DNA from: Deinococcus aquaedulcis
Lineage (GTDB): Bacteria; Deinococcota; Deinococci; Deinococcales; Deinococcaceae
Direction of reading: 5' to 3'
Length of the DNA stretch: 64,000 bases
Assembly (NCBI RefSeq): GCF_019693445.1
Contig: NZ_JAHRBL010000013.1
Span: 1-64,000 of the forward strand
Under the pieces are notes generated by a model, which searched no databases, was not told the DNA's origin, and saw only the letters and a program-made list of their open reading frames with translations. Positions 32,150 to 40,239 of the stretch are shown here, piece by piece. Both the position numbers and the translations under genes were made by a program. How positions within the stretch are numbered: position 1 is the first letter of the stretch; every line of letters starts with the position of its first letter.

Positions 32150-32983
32150 ATGTCCCAACTGAGCCTGCGTTCTCTTGGCCGCGCCGAGGTGGTGCGTGAC
32201 GGCCAGCCTGTCAAATGGGAAGCGGAAAGTTCGCGTGACCTCGTCTTCTTCCTGCTGGCCCACCCCGAGGGCCGCACCCGCGAGGACATCATTCAGGGCC
32301 TGTGGCAGGAGGACCCGAGCGCGCGCAGCAGCAACCGCTTTCGCGTGGCCCTGCACCGGGCGCGCGCGGCCCTGGGCGCCCCGGGCCGGATTGCCGAGGT
32401 CTACGGTGTTTACCGCCTGTCCGATGAGGTGCTGCGGGCCAGCGATGTTTTCCGGCTGTACGCGGCCCTGGCCGAAGCTGAACACGCCGGGGGCGACGCC
32501 CGGTTGCAGGCGCTGAGTCAGGCCCTGGCCGAATACGGCGGTGATTTCCTGCCCCACCTTCAGGCGGAATGGGTGCAAACCGCCCGCGAGGAGCATCTGT
32601 CGGCATACACGCGGGCGTGCCTTGAGCGTTCGGTGCTGCACTGCGAGCACCTGCAGTGCGAACTGGCGGTTCAGGACCTTGTGGCCGCGCTGCGGCGCGA
32701 TCCCTTTCTGGGCGAGAACCACCACCAGAAACTGATGACCTGCCTGTCGGTAGTGGAAGGCAAGTACGCCGCCACTGAGCACTACCGCCGCTTCCTGCGC
32801 TTTCTGCGCGAGGACCTGAACGACGCGCCCATGCCCGAAACCGTGGATCTGGCCGGGCGCATCAAGCGCGGCGAGCGCATCTGTCACCACGGCCAGCCCG
32901 AGGTGCGCCTCACCCACAACTGCCCTTTTACCGCCGATGGCCGCTGCCCCGGTCCTTACGCCGAGTTGCTGAAACTGGTGTAG
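32150..32983 (+). CDS. SARP/BTAD-type transcriptional activator with C-terminal cysteines
   Basis: The 277-residue protein has an N-terminal winged helix (SSRDLVFFLLAHPEGRTRED then RVALHRARAALG) and a BTAD helical domain (residues 100-245, for example YTRACLERSVLHCEHLQCEL). The unusual end, ERICHHGQPE...HNCPFTADGRCPGPY, has three cysteines and two histidines, a plausible metal or redox site. ATG at 32150 follows AGAGGTGG. It faces an Rrf2 regulator that is also cysteine-rich, suggesting a linked redox or NO response; targets are unknown. Confidence 0.75.
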   Translation: MSQLSLRSLGRAEVVRDGQPVKWEAESSRDLVFFLLAHPEGRTREDIIQGLWQEDPSARSSNRFRVALHRARAALGAPGRIAEVYGVYRLSDEVLRASDVFRLYAALAEAEHAGGDARLQALSQALAEYGGDFLPHLQAEWVQTAREEHLSAYTRACLERSVLHCEHLQCELAVQDLVAALRRDPFLGENHHQKLMTCLSVVEGKYAATEHYRRFLRFLREDLNDAPMPETVDLAGRIKRGERICHHGQPEVRLTHNCPFTADGRCPGPYAELLKLV

Positions 32984-32994
32984 AGAAGGCACAG

Positions 32995-33032
32995 AAGGAG
33001 GCCGCACAGAGCAGGGCGCGGCCTCCTTTTTA
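32995..33032 (+). terminator. Rho-independent terminator after the SARP gene
   Basis: AAGGAGGCCGC (32995-33005) pairs exactly with GCGGCCTCCTT (33018-33028), and the T run TTTTT follows. It starts 12 bases past the stop. The rest of the gap to 33262 contains no gene I can support. Confidence 0.9.
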
Positions 33033-33262
33033 TATGGTGACGGTTTGGCGGTTCGTTCCACTCTGGGTCAAAAAAGCACCCCTCTATTTGTCCCAGTCCC
33101 GGACTATGTTTGCCCCAGCGACACTCTGGACTCCACCTTTAGAGCGGTTGATAAAAGAACCCCCTCACCCCTTGCTGCGCGGGGGCCCGCTCTGCGTCGC
33201 AGCTCGTCGAGTCCCACGAGGGGAGAGGGTCGAGAACCAACATCATCTTGATGTCATCTGCT

Positions 33263-34735
33263 CTAGCCAGGCACGCCGCCGGTCAGTACCTGAGCCGCCG
33301 CCTGCAGGTGGGCGCGGCGAAACCCGTGGGTGACCAGGGCGGGCAGAGGCAACTCGGCCGCCGCATCGGGCGACCACAGCGCCAGATGCACCGCCGGGCG
33401 CGTGGTCAGGCGCGCGGCCAGCGCCCGGGTGGCGTCGGGCACCGTCCAGCGGCCGGTGGTGGCCAGCAGCACTGGCGCCCCTGCAAAACGCGTCAGCAGG
33501 TCGCCCACCGCCGCGCTGTCCTCAACCGGGGCCGCGTGCAGTCCTGGCAGGGCAGGGCGTAGGGCGTCGGCCAGGGCAGCCAGCCCCAGGTAATCGCCGT
33601 ATGGGCCGCCCAGTTCGCCCGCTTCCGGGGCAAACAGCAGTGCCGGGGCCGACGGGTCCAGGGTGGGCACCGCGCCCCGGCGTTCCAGGGCGCTCAGGGC
33701 CCAGCGGGTGGTGGCGGCCTCATCCTGGTCGCGCTGGGCGGGGCTGTACGCGCGCGGGGTCCCCGGGAAACGCCCGGTGATCCGCTCCAGCCGGGTTACC
33801 GCTTCGTCCAGCCGCTCAGGGGCCAGGGTGCCGCCTTGCAGGGCCGTCTCCAGCGCCCGCGCGTGAAGGTCGTGCACGCTTTGGTCGCCGTGGCCGCACA
33901 GCAGCACGGCGTCAGCCCCGGCCATCAGGGCCAGTGCGGCGCCGCGCCCGCCGGGGTAACGGTCAGCCACGGCTTTCATGTCCATCGCGTCGGTCACGAT
34001 CACGCCGCCGTAGCCCCATTCACCGCGCAGCACGCCGGAGAGCAGCGTGGGAGATAGCGTGGCGGGCCGATCCGGGTCCAGGGCGGGGTACAGGATGTGC
34101 GCGGTCATCACGCTGCCCACCCCGGCCTCGGCCGCCGCGCGGAACGGCACCCACTCGCAGGCTTCCAGTTCGGCGCGGGTCTTGTTCACCACCGGCAGGG
34201 CAAGGTGGCTGTCCACGCGGGTGTCGCCGTGCCCGGGGTAGTGCTTGACCGAACTCAGTACGCCCGCCGTCTCGCTGCCCAGGGCCCAGGCCACGCCCAG
34301 GCGCGCCACAAGGTGCGGGTTGGCGCCAAAGGACCGCTCGCCAATCACCGGGTTCAGGGGGTCCACATTCACGTCCAGGCTGGGGGCGTAGTTCCAGTTG
34401 ATGCCCAGTTCCAGCAGCCCCCGCGCGGCCAGAGCGCCGGCTTCGAAGGCGGCCCGTTCGTCGCCCAGCACGCCCAAGCCCTGCGGGGTGGGCGGCTGCG
34501 GGCTGTCCAGGCGGCGCAGCACCGCGCCGCCTTCCTGGTCGGTGGCGATGGGCACGTCGCGTTCCAGGGCGTCGCGGATCTCGGCCACCAGGCGCGCGGT
34601 GGCTTCGGGCGTGGTGATGTTGCGGGCGAACAGGCACACGCCGCCAGGGTTCAGGGCGCGCAGCCAGCGGGCCAGTTCGGCATTCAGCGTGGGCCCGGGC
34701 AGGTCCACGATCAGGGTGCGGGCAGGAGCAAACAT
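33263..34735 (-). CDS. nagZ: Beta-N-acetylhexosaminidase, GH3 (NagZ type)
   Basis: NagZ removes terminal N-acetylglucosamine from muropeptides or chitin oligomers. The 490-residue protein has the diagnostic KHYPGHGDTRVDSH loop with the catalytic His-Asp pair, the nucleophile in IVTDAMDM, and ATDQEGG near residue 70. A C-terminal domain (from about 340) extends the short enterobacterial form. ATG at 34735 follows GAGGTG and is two bases after the SIS gene stop, so it is the last gene of the operon. No signal peptide, so it acts on imported sugars in the cytoplasm. Confidence 0.9.
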   Translation of the reverse strand: MFAPARTLIVDLPGPTLNAELARWLRALNPGGVCLFARNITTPEATARLVAEIRDALERDVPIATDQEGGAVLRRLDSPQPPTPQGLGVLGDERAAFEAGALAARGLLELGINWNYAPSLDVNVDPLNPVIGERSFGANPHLVARLGVAWALGSETAGVLSSVKHYPGHGDTRVDSHLALPVVNKTRAELEACEWVPFRAAAEAGVGSVMTAHILYPALDPDRPATLSPTLLSGVLRGEWGYGGVIVTDAMDMKAVADRYPGGRGAALALMAGADAVLLCGHGDQSVHDLHARALETALQGGTLAPERLDEAVTRLERITGRFPGTPRAYSPAQRDQDEAATTRWALSALERRGAVPTLDPSAPALLFAPEAGELGGPYGDYLGLAALADALRPALPGLHAAPVEDSAAVGDLLTRFAGAPVLLATTGRWTVPDATRALAARLTTRPAVHLALWSPDAAAELPLPALVTHGFRRAHLQAAAQVLTGGVPG

Positions 34736-34737
34736 GG

Positions 34738-35775
34738 TCACCTCGTCCGCGTCACTTTCGCCAGTCGGGGCGGGGCATCGGGGTTTTCGCCTCGCCGCAG
34801 TGCCGCGTGCGCAATCAGCAGCTGCGCGGCCAGCGCCGAGACCGCCGGGTCGGTCAGGGCATGGCCGGTGGGGGGCGTGGGCAGGTCGGGCGCCTGCCCC
34901 GGCACGTCGTCGCCAATCAGGGTGATCTGGGCGCCGTAGCCGCGCAGGGTGCCCAGGCTGTCGGCGGTAAAGGGGGCGGTGGCGTCGCGCGCCTGGAAAA
35001 ACAGCGCCGGGGTGCCGGGTTCGGCCAGCCGCGCCGGGCCGTGGGCGAACTCGGCGGTGGAAAAGGCCAGCGCGGCCACCCCCGCCGTTTCCTGCAGTTT
35101 CAGCGCCGCCTCGGCGGCCACGCCGGCGTGCAGGCCACGGCCCAGCACCAGGGTGGTCTGGTCGCCGGTCAGGCGCTCGGCGGCCTGTTCGGCGCGCGCC
35201 TCCTGGTCCAGCACCTGTTCCAGGGCCCCGGGCAGGCGAGCCAGGGCGGCACTCAGGCTCTCGTCCGGGCGCCACGCGCACAGCAGCCGCGCGCCCAGGG
35301 TCAGGGCGGCCAGATAGCTCTTGGTGGCCGCCACCGCGCGCTCCTCGCCTGCGTGCAGCGGCAGCACGAGGTCGGCGGCGTGGGCCAGCGGGCTGCCGGG
35401 CGTGTTCACCAGAGCGCAGGTGAGCGCCCCGCCCCGGCGGGCCTGAGCCAGTGTCTCGACCAGATCAGGACTGCCCCCCGACTGGCTGATGGCCAGCACC
35501 AGCGCGCCCTGGTAGCTCACGTCGGCGTGGTACACCCCGGCCACACTGGGCGCGGCGCTCACCACCGGCAGGCGCAGATGCGTTTCGATGCCGTAGCGCA
35601 GCGTGGTCGCCGCATGATCCGAAGACCCCCGGGCCAGCGTGACCACAAAGGACGGCGCAAAGGCGGCAATGGTGTGCGCGGCGCGCTCAATGCTGTGGTC
35701 TTCGGCCTGCCGGGCCACCACCTGCGGGGCCTCGCGGGCCTCGCGCAGCATCAGGGATTCGCTGGGGGGGGTCAT
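34738..35775 (-). CDS. SIS-domain glucosamine-6-phosphate deaminase/isomerase (NagB-II-like)
   Basis: The 345-residue protein consists of two SIS domains (about residues 25-170 and 190-335). Phosphosugar-binding blocks ARGSSDHAA, AISQSGGSPD and the GlmS-like STAEFAHGPARL are present. It lacks the glutaminase domain of GlmS, so deamination of GlcN-6-P is the likely reaction. It overlaps the permease stop (ATGA). Within a chitin-sugar uptake operon it would feed fructose-6-phosphate to glycolysis; a nagA deacetylase is not in the window. Confidence 0.8.
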   Translation of the reverse strand: MTPPSESLMLREAREAPQVVARQAEDHSIERAAHTIAAFAPSFVVTLARGSSDHAATTLRYGIETHLRLPVVSAAPSVAGVYHADVSYQGALVLAISQSGGSPDLVETLAQARRGGALTCALVNTPGSPLAHAADLVLPLHAGEERAVAATKSYLAALTLGARLLCAWRPDESLSAALARLPGALEQVLDQEARAEQAAERLTGDQTTLVLGRGLHAGVAAEAALKLQETAGVAALAFSTAEFAHGPARLAEPGTPALFFQARDATAPFTADSLGTLRGYGAQITLIGDDVPGQAPDLPTPPTGHALTDPAVSALAAQLLIAHAALRRGENPDAPPRLAKVTRTR

Positions 35776-36650
35776 TTCACCGCTCCTTCCATGCCGCGCA
35801 GGAACAGGCGCTGGGCCGCCAGGAACACGATCAGCACCGGCAGCATCATGATGATGGCCCCGGCCGCAATATTGAACGGGTCATAGTTGAATTGCCCCTT
35901 GAGTTTCAGAACGGCCACGGCCATCGGCGCTTTGTCTGGCGCGCCAGACAGCACCAGCATGGGCCAGAAATACGCGTTCCAGGTGGTGACGGTGGTGAAG
36001 ATGCCCAGGGCAGCCAGAGACGGCTTGGTGAGCGGCAACATGATGCGCGTCAGGATGGTCAGTTCGCTGGCGCCGTCCAGCCGCGCGGCTTCCAGCAGCG
36101 CCACCGGCACCGACACAAAGGCCTGCCGCATCAGGAAGATGCCAAAGGCGCCGGCAATCGTGGGAATGACCACGCCTCCGTAGGTGCCCAGCAGCCCCAG
36201 CTTTTTCAGGGTCAGCGTGTTCACGATAAAGGTGGTTTCCGAGGGCAGCACCAGCGTGGCCAGAATCGCCCCGAAAATCAGCGCGCTCCCCGGAAAGCGG
36301 AAGCGGGCCAGCGGGTAGGCCGCCAGCGCCGAGATCAGCAGGGTGCCCAGCACCGTCAGGGCGGTGATCACCACCGAGTTCCACAGCGCCTTGCCCAGCG
36401 CAAAGGAGCGGAACACGTCCACGAAGTTGTGCAGGGTCACGCGCTGCGGAAAGAGGCTCTGTGGAAAGGCGTAGATGGACGTGCCGGCCGTCTTGTCGGT
36501 CAGGGCAATCGCCAGGGTCCAGATAAAGGGAAACAGGGCGAACAACAGGATCAGGATCAGCACGGCGTAGCGCAGCATCAGCGCCACGGGCTGGCGCCAC
36601 GCCACGGTGCGTCCGGCCGCGCGGGCCGGGGTGGCGGCGGTCAGGCTCAT
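35772..36650 (-). CDS. ABC sugar-transporter permease (MalG/LacG type)
   Basis: The 292-residue inner-membrane protein has six hydrophobic segments. The EAA loop, EAARLDGASELTILTRIMLP, couples to the ATPase. The first segment is MLRYAVLILILLFALFPF. The start overlaps the first permease's stop. It forms the second half of the channel for the carbohydrate bound by the protein encoded at 37723-38976. No ATPase gene is present in this operon. Confidence 0.88.
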   Translation of the reverse strand: MSLTAATPARAAGRTVAWRQPVALMLRYAVLILILLFALFPFIWTLAIALTDKTAGTSIYAFPQSLFPQRVTLHNFVDVFRSFALGKALWNSVVITALTVLGTLLISALAAYPLARFRFPGSALIFGAILATLVLPSETTFIVNTLTLKKLGLLGTYGGVVIPTIAGAFGIFLMRQAFVSVPVALLEAARLDGASELTILTRIMLPLTKPSLAALGIFTTVTTWNAYFWPMLVLSGAPDKAPMAVAVLKLKGQFNYDPFNIAAGAIIMMLPVLIVFLAAQRLFLRGMEGAVK

Positions 36651-37552
36651 GTCTGTTCCTCCTCGGGGCGGTTAAACAGCTTGAAGTTCACAAAAGACAG
36701 CACCAACGCCACCGCCGCCACCACGAGCCCCGCCGCGCTGGCCAGCCCATAATCGAAGTCGAAGCCCTGGAAGGCCTTGGAAAACACGTACATCAGCGCT
36801 GTGTAGGTGGAGTTCAGCGGGCCGCCGTTGGTGAGCACCAGCACTTCTTCCAGCACGCGCAGCGCGGCAATGGTGGACAGCAGCGTGCACAGCAGGATGG
36901 TGGGCCGCATGAGGGGGACCGTGATCTTCCAGAAGCGCTGCCACGCGCTGGCGCCGTCCAGCACCGCCGCTTCTTCCAGTTCCTCGGGGATGTTCTGCAG
37001 GCCGGCCAGATACAGGACCATGTAATAGCCGAAGCCGCGCCAGAAGGTCACCAGCATGACCGCCCAGAACGCCCAGACCTCCGAGTTCAGCCAGCCGAAC
37101 TGCGCTTCTGGCGAGGTGAGGCCCAGCGAACGCAGCAGCCAGTTCAGGGTGCCTTCGCGGTTGAACACCCATTCCCACATCACGGCCGCCAGCGAAATCG
37201 AGGTCACCACCGGGACGTAGAACCCAGCGCGGAAGATGGCCATGCCGGGCAGCTGCTTGTTCACCAGCACCGCCACCCCCAGGGCCGCCAGCTGCAGGGC
37301 CGGCACCACCAGCAGGTATTTCAGGCTGTTTTGCAGCGCGGTCATGAACAGGGGATCGGCAAAGAGTTTCTCGAAGTTGGCGGTGCCCACCCACTTGGGG
37401 TCCAGCCCCTGCGCAAACCGCGCGCCGTTGTACTCCGTAAAGCCCAGGTACGAACCGTACAGCAGCGGATAGAAGGTAAACACGCCCAGCAGGATCAGGG
37501 CCGGGGCCAGGAAGGTATACGACAGCAGGGTCGTGCGCCAGGGAACTCGCAT
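36647..37552 (-). CDS. ABC sugar-transporter permease (MalF/LacF type)
   Basis: The 301-residue inner-membrane protein starts at ATG 37552, six bases after AAAGGA; upstream in-frame sequence is low-complexity and non-homologous. Six transmembrane segments are visible, beginning LLSYTFLAPALILLGVFTFY, and the EAA loop EEAAVLDGASAWQRFWKITV lies near residue 200. It precedes and overlaps the second permease. Confidence 0.88.
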   Translation of the reverse strand: MRVPWRTTLLSYTFLAPALILLGVFTFYPLLYGSYLGFTEYNGARFAQGLDPKWVGTANFEKLFADPLFMTALQNSLKYLLVVPALQLAALGVAVLVNKQLPGMAIFRAGFYVPVVTSISLAAVMWEWVFNREGTLNWLLRSLGLTSPEAQFGWLNSEVWAFWAVMLVTFWRGFGYYMVLYLAGLQNIPEELEEAAVLDGASAWQRFWKITVPLMRPTILLCTLLSTIAALRVLEEVLVLTNGGPLNSTYTALMYVFSKAFQGFDFDYGLASAAGLVVAAVALVLSFVNFKLFNRPEEEQT

Positions 37553-37722
37553 GCAGTGTCCTTTCGGGGGAGAGGAGGGCTGGAGGCGGCCGGGCCGCCA
37601 GACGGCGCGTGGTGCCAGGAAGAAGCAAGCGGGCCCGCCCGGAAGCTCGAGCGGGCCAGTCACTGTGGGGAGCGGGCGTGGGGTGGGGGCCAGAAGATCT
37701 GGTGCCCCCGCGCCCTGCACCC

Positions 37723-38976
37723 TCACTTCTTCATGTTGGCGTTCCAGTAGGCGGCGGCGTCGTTCAGGGCCTGCTGCGCGGATTTACGGCCCAGCAGCGC
37801 GGCTTCAATGTTGTCGTTGAAGTTCTTGTACAGGTCATCGCTGTTGCCGGGCGCCTTGTAGCCGGGGTTGATAAAGCGGCCCGAGGCGCCCACCAGACCG
37901 GTGGCCTTGGCGATGGGGTCCTGGCTGGTTACCTTGAACTGCGCAGCGCTCTGAGCACCCAGAGTGGTGGGCACTACCGGCACCACCTTGGCAAAGGCCA
38001 GCTGGTTGGCGTTGTTGGTGAAGAAGGCGGCCAGCTTGGCAGCGGCTTCTGGGTTCTTGCTGGCCCGGGGAATCACCAGGGCCATGCTGCCGCCGGTCTG
38101 CACGTTGGCTGGGCCCACGGGGGCGCCGGTCACCACAGTCTTGGCGTACAGGCCGGGGTTGGTGTCCTTGATGCGGGTCAGGGCCTGGGGGCCGCCCACG
38201 ATCATGGCCACGCGGTTTTGCGCGTACAGTTCGGTGGCCAGCTGGAAGGCTTCGCGGCGCACCGCGTCTTCGGGAATGTACCCGCCCCGGAACAGGGTCA
38301 CGTACTGGTTCAGCAGCGCGGCGTGGCGCGGGCTATTGAACACGGCCCTGCCGTCGGCGCCGTAGATGGGCAGGCCCTCGGCGTAGAAGAAGCCCAGGAA
38401 CGAGGCCGTGTTGGGGTCTTTCAGCGCGGGCACCCAGCCGTAGGCGCCGGTCTTGTCCTTGATGGTCTTGGCGTAGGTCAGCATTTCGCTGCTGGAACGC
38501 GGCGCGCGGCTCAGGCCGGCCTTCTGCAGCAGTTCAGGGTTGTAGACCAGCACGCCTTCGTTGATCCAGCCGTACCAGGGGTAGGCGTAGACCTTGCCGC
38601 CGGTGGTGAAGTTGCGCAGGCTCTGGGCGTAGAAGGTGCGGTTCAGGGTGGCCGTGGGGGTAAAGTCGCTCACCGCACGTAGGAAGCCGTTCTGGGCGGC
38701 CTTCTGGGTTTCGTCAATGTTCAGGTTCACCACGTCCGGGGCGTTGCCCAGGTTCACGCTGGCAATAAAGTCCTGCACCATCGAGTCCTGCTTGTCGAAC
38801 CACTGCACCTTGATCCCGGGGTTGGCCTTTTCAAAGGCGGCAATCGTGGTCTTGATGTAGTTGTCGAACTTGGGGCTCAGATACCACGTCCAGAAGGTCA
38901 CGGTGGTCTGGGCGTTTGCGCTGGACAGGGCGGTCATACCAAGGCTCAGGGTCAGGATGCTCAGGGCTCGTTTCAT
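37723..38976 (-). CDS. Extracellular solute-binding protein for sugars
   Basis: The 417-residue protein has a signal peptide (KRALSILTLSLGMTALSSANA) and the family-1 binding fold starting TTVTFWTWYLSP. It has no lipobox cysteine, so it is likely free in the periplasm or otherwise retained. The ribosome site TAAGGAGA precedes ATG. Its neighbours point to N-acetylglucosamine or chitobiose as ligand, which is inference. It is the second gene of the operon, after the RpiR regulator. Confidence 0.85.
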   Translation of the reverse strand: MKRALSILTLSLGMTALSSANAQTTVTFWTWYLSPKFDNYIKTTIAAFEKANPGIKVQWFDKQDSMVQDFIASVNLGNAPDVVNLNIDETQKAAQNGFLRAVSDFTPTATLNRTFYAQSLRNFTTGGKVYAYPWYGWINEGVLVYNPELLQKAGLSRAPRSSSEMLTYAKTIKDKTGAYGWVPALKDPNTASFLGFFYAEGLPIYGADGRAVFNSPRHAALLNQYVTLFRGGYIPEDAVRREAFQLATELYAQNRVAMIVGGPQALTRIKDTNPGLYAKTVVTGAPVGPANVQTGGSMALVIPRASKNPEAAAKLAAFFTNNANQLAFAKVVPVVPTTLGAQSAAQFKVTSQDPIAKATGLVGASGRFINPGYKAPGNSDDLYKNFNDNIEAALLGRKSAQQALNDAAAYWNANMKK

Positions 38977-39021
38977 GGCGTTTCTCCTTATTGGGACGTG
39001 GGAACCAGCAGAAGTGGGGGG

Positions 39022-39882
39022 CTAGTACTTCTTTTCCACCACGCTTTCAGCGGTCACGCGCAGCACGGCGGCGGCTTCGGGGCGGCGCGAGAGCAGGCCG
39101 GCATACAGCACTTCCAGCACCAGCGTCTGCGAGATCAGGGTGTCCAGTACGGCGTCGGTCAGCGGTTCCTCCTGGCGGGATGTAAACAGGACTTTGCTGG
39201 CGTAGCGGGTCACGGGCGAACTGGCCCGGTGGGTAATGGCAACGGTGTAGTGGCCGTGGCTCTGGGCCAGGCGCAGGTGCTGCACGGTGTCGATGGTGCT
39301 GCCGGAACTGGTCAGGCCGATCACCACGCCGCCCCGGGGTAGGGTGGAGATACTCACGGCCGCCACGTGCGGGTCGGTGTAGGCCACGGCGGTAATCCCC
39401 AGGCGCAGCAGGCGGTGGGCGAACAGTTGCGCCACCAGCCCCGAGTTGCCCTGCCCCGTAATGTCCACCCGGGGCGCGCGGGCCAGCTGGCTCGCCACGG
39501 CCTCAATCACGTCGGGGTCCAGCAGACGGCCGGTGTCGTCCAGGGTCAGGGTGCTCTGCTTGACCAGTCGGGCGGTGTGGCCGGTCAGATCGGTGTCGGC
39601 GGTCTGGGTGCTGCTGTCGCGCCCGGCCACGTCGGCGGCCAGGGCGATCTTGAAGGCGTGAAAACCGGCGAAGTCCAGCTTGCGGCACAGGCGGGTGATG
39701 GTGGCTTCGCCCACGCCAGCCGAGGCGGCGAGTTCGGTGATGGTCTGGTGGATCACGGTTTCGGCGTCGCGCAGCACGTGGTCAGCGACCTGTTTTAGCG
39801 ACGGGGATAGGCTATGGGCATGCAGCCGAATGCGGCTGATGGCGCCCTGGGTGTGGGCCGGGCGGGAAAGCGTCTGACTCAT
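39022..39882 (-). CDS. MurR/RpiR-family transcriptional regulator
   Basis: The 286-residue protein has an N-terminal RpiR helix-turn-helix (LAASAGVGEATITRLCRKLDFAGFHAFK) and a C-terminal SIS domain that senses phosphosugars (GQGNSGLVAQLFAHRLL, GLTSSGSTIDTV). AAGGAGG precedes ATG closely. It heads the chitin-sugar operon and is divergent from the chitinase gene. AT-rich inverted repeats lie in front of both, so it probably represses or activates both units in response to an amino-sugar phosphate. Confidence 0.88.
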   Translation of the reverse strand: MSQTLSRPAHTQGAISRIRLHAHSLSPSLKQVADHVLRDAETVIHQTITELAASAGVGEATITRLCRKLDFAGFHAFKIALAADVAGRDSSTQTADTDLTGHTARLVKQSTLTLDDTGRLLDPDVIEAVASQLARAPRVDITGQGNSGLVAQLFAHRLLRLGITAVAYTDPHVAAVSISTLPRGGVVIGLTSSGSTIDTVQHLRLAQSHGHYTVAITHRASSPVTRYASKVLFTSRQEEPLTDAVLDTLISQTLVLEVLYAGLLSRRPEAAAVLRVTAESVVEKKY

Positions 39883-39928
39883 GGGCCTCCTTGGCCTGGG
39901 TCGGCGGTGGGGTTGATGAAGGTATCTT

Positions 39929-39957
39929 GAAACTGAAAATTATTTTTGTCAAGTTTC
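39929..39957. promoter_or_regulatory. AT-rich inverted repeat upstream of the rpiR-led operon
   Basis: GAAACT and AGTTTC are exact arms around a TGAAAATTATTTTTG core (39934-39948). It lies about 50-75 bases before the RpiR start in a strongly AT-rich island of a GC-rich genome. RpiR proteins often bind TGAAA...TTTCA sites, so autoregulation is likely. Confidence 0.6.
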
Positions 39958-40148
39958 CGAAAATAGGGGGATTCATTTTCAATGGGGGTAGAGAGGGAGT
40001 AGGGACGGGCCCTTGATCCCGTGCCTACCGTAACGCTCGCCTTTGAATGGGTCAAAAAGCAGCTGTGTTCTGGCTGTACGGGCGCGCGCCCTGGGATGGT
40101 TGGCCCTGACCCTCCCTTGACGCTTTTGAAAAAAATTCTTCCCGACAC

Positions 40149-40191
40149 TTGACAGTTTGAAAAAAGATTTGCATGATGCGACTGTTCAAAC
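40149..40191 (+). promoter_or_regulatory. Chitinase promoter with overlapping RpiR-like operator
   Basis: TTGACA (40149-40154) and CATGAT (40172-40177) are separated by 17 bases, a near-consensus vegetative promoter. GTTTGAA (40155-40161) and TTCAAAC (40185-40191) are exact inverted arms flanking the -10 box. A second TTTGAAAAAAATT lies just upstream. Binding here would block polymerase, so the adjacent RpiR-type regulator probably represses the chitinase. With the repeat at 39929 this explains most of the 357-base divergent gap. Confidence 0.7.
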
Positions 40192-40239
40192 AACCTGTCT
40201 CCAGAGCCGTCATTCCCGCTTGACCCGATGAGGTGAGGT

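Noticed and set aside
32015..33061. N-terminal extension of the Rrf2 frame to 512 codons
   Set aside because: The extension is antisense to the SARP gene and has no homology. The Rrf2 fold begins near 32014.
34736..35281. Upstream extension of the NagZ frame
   Set aside because: It is an Arg/Gly/Pro-rich shadow inside the SIS-domain gene. ATG at 34735 with a ribosome site is the better start.
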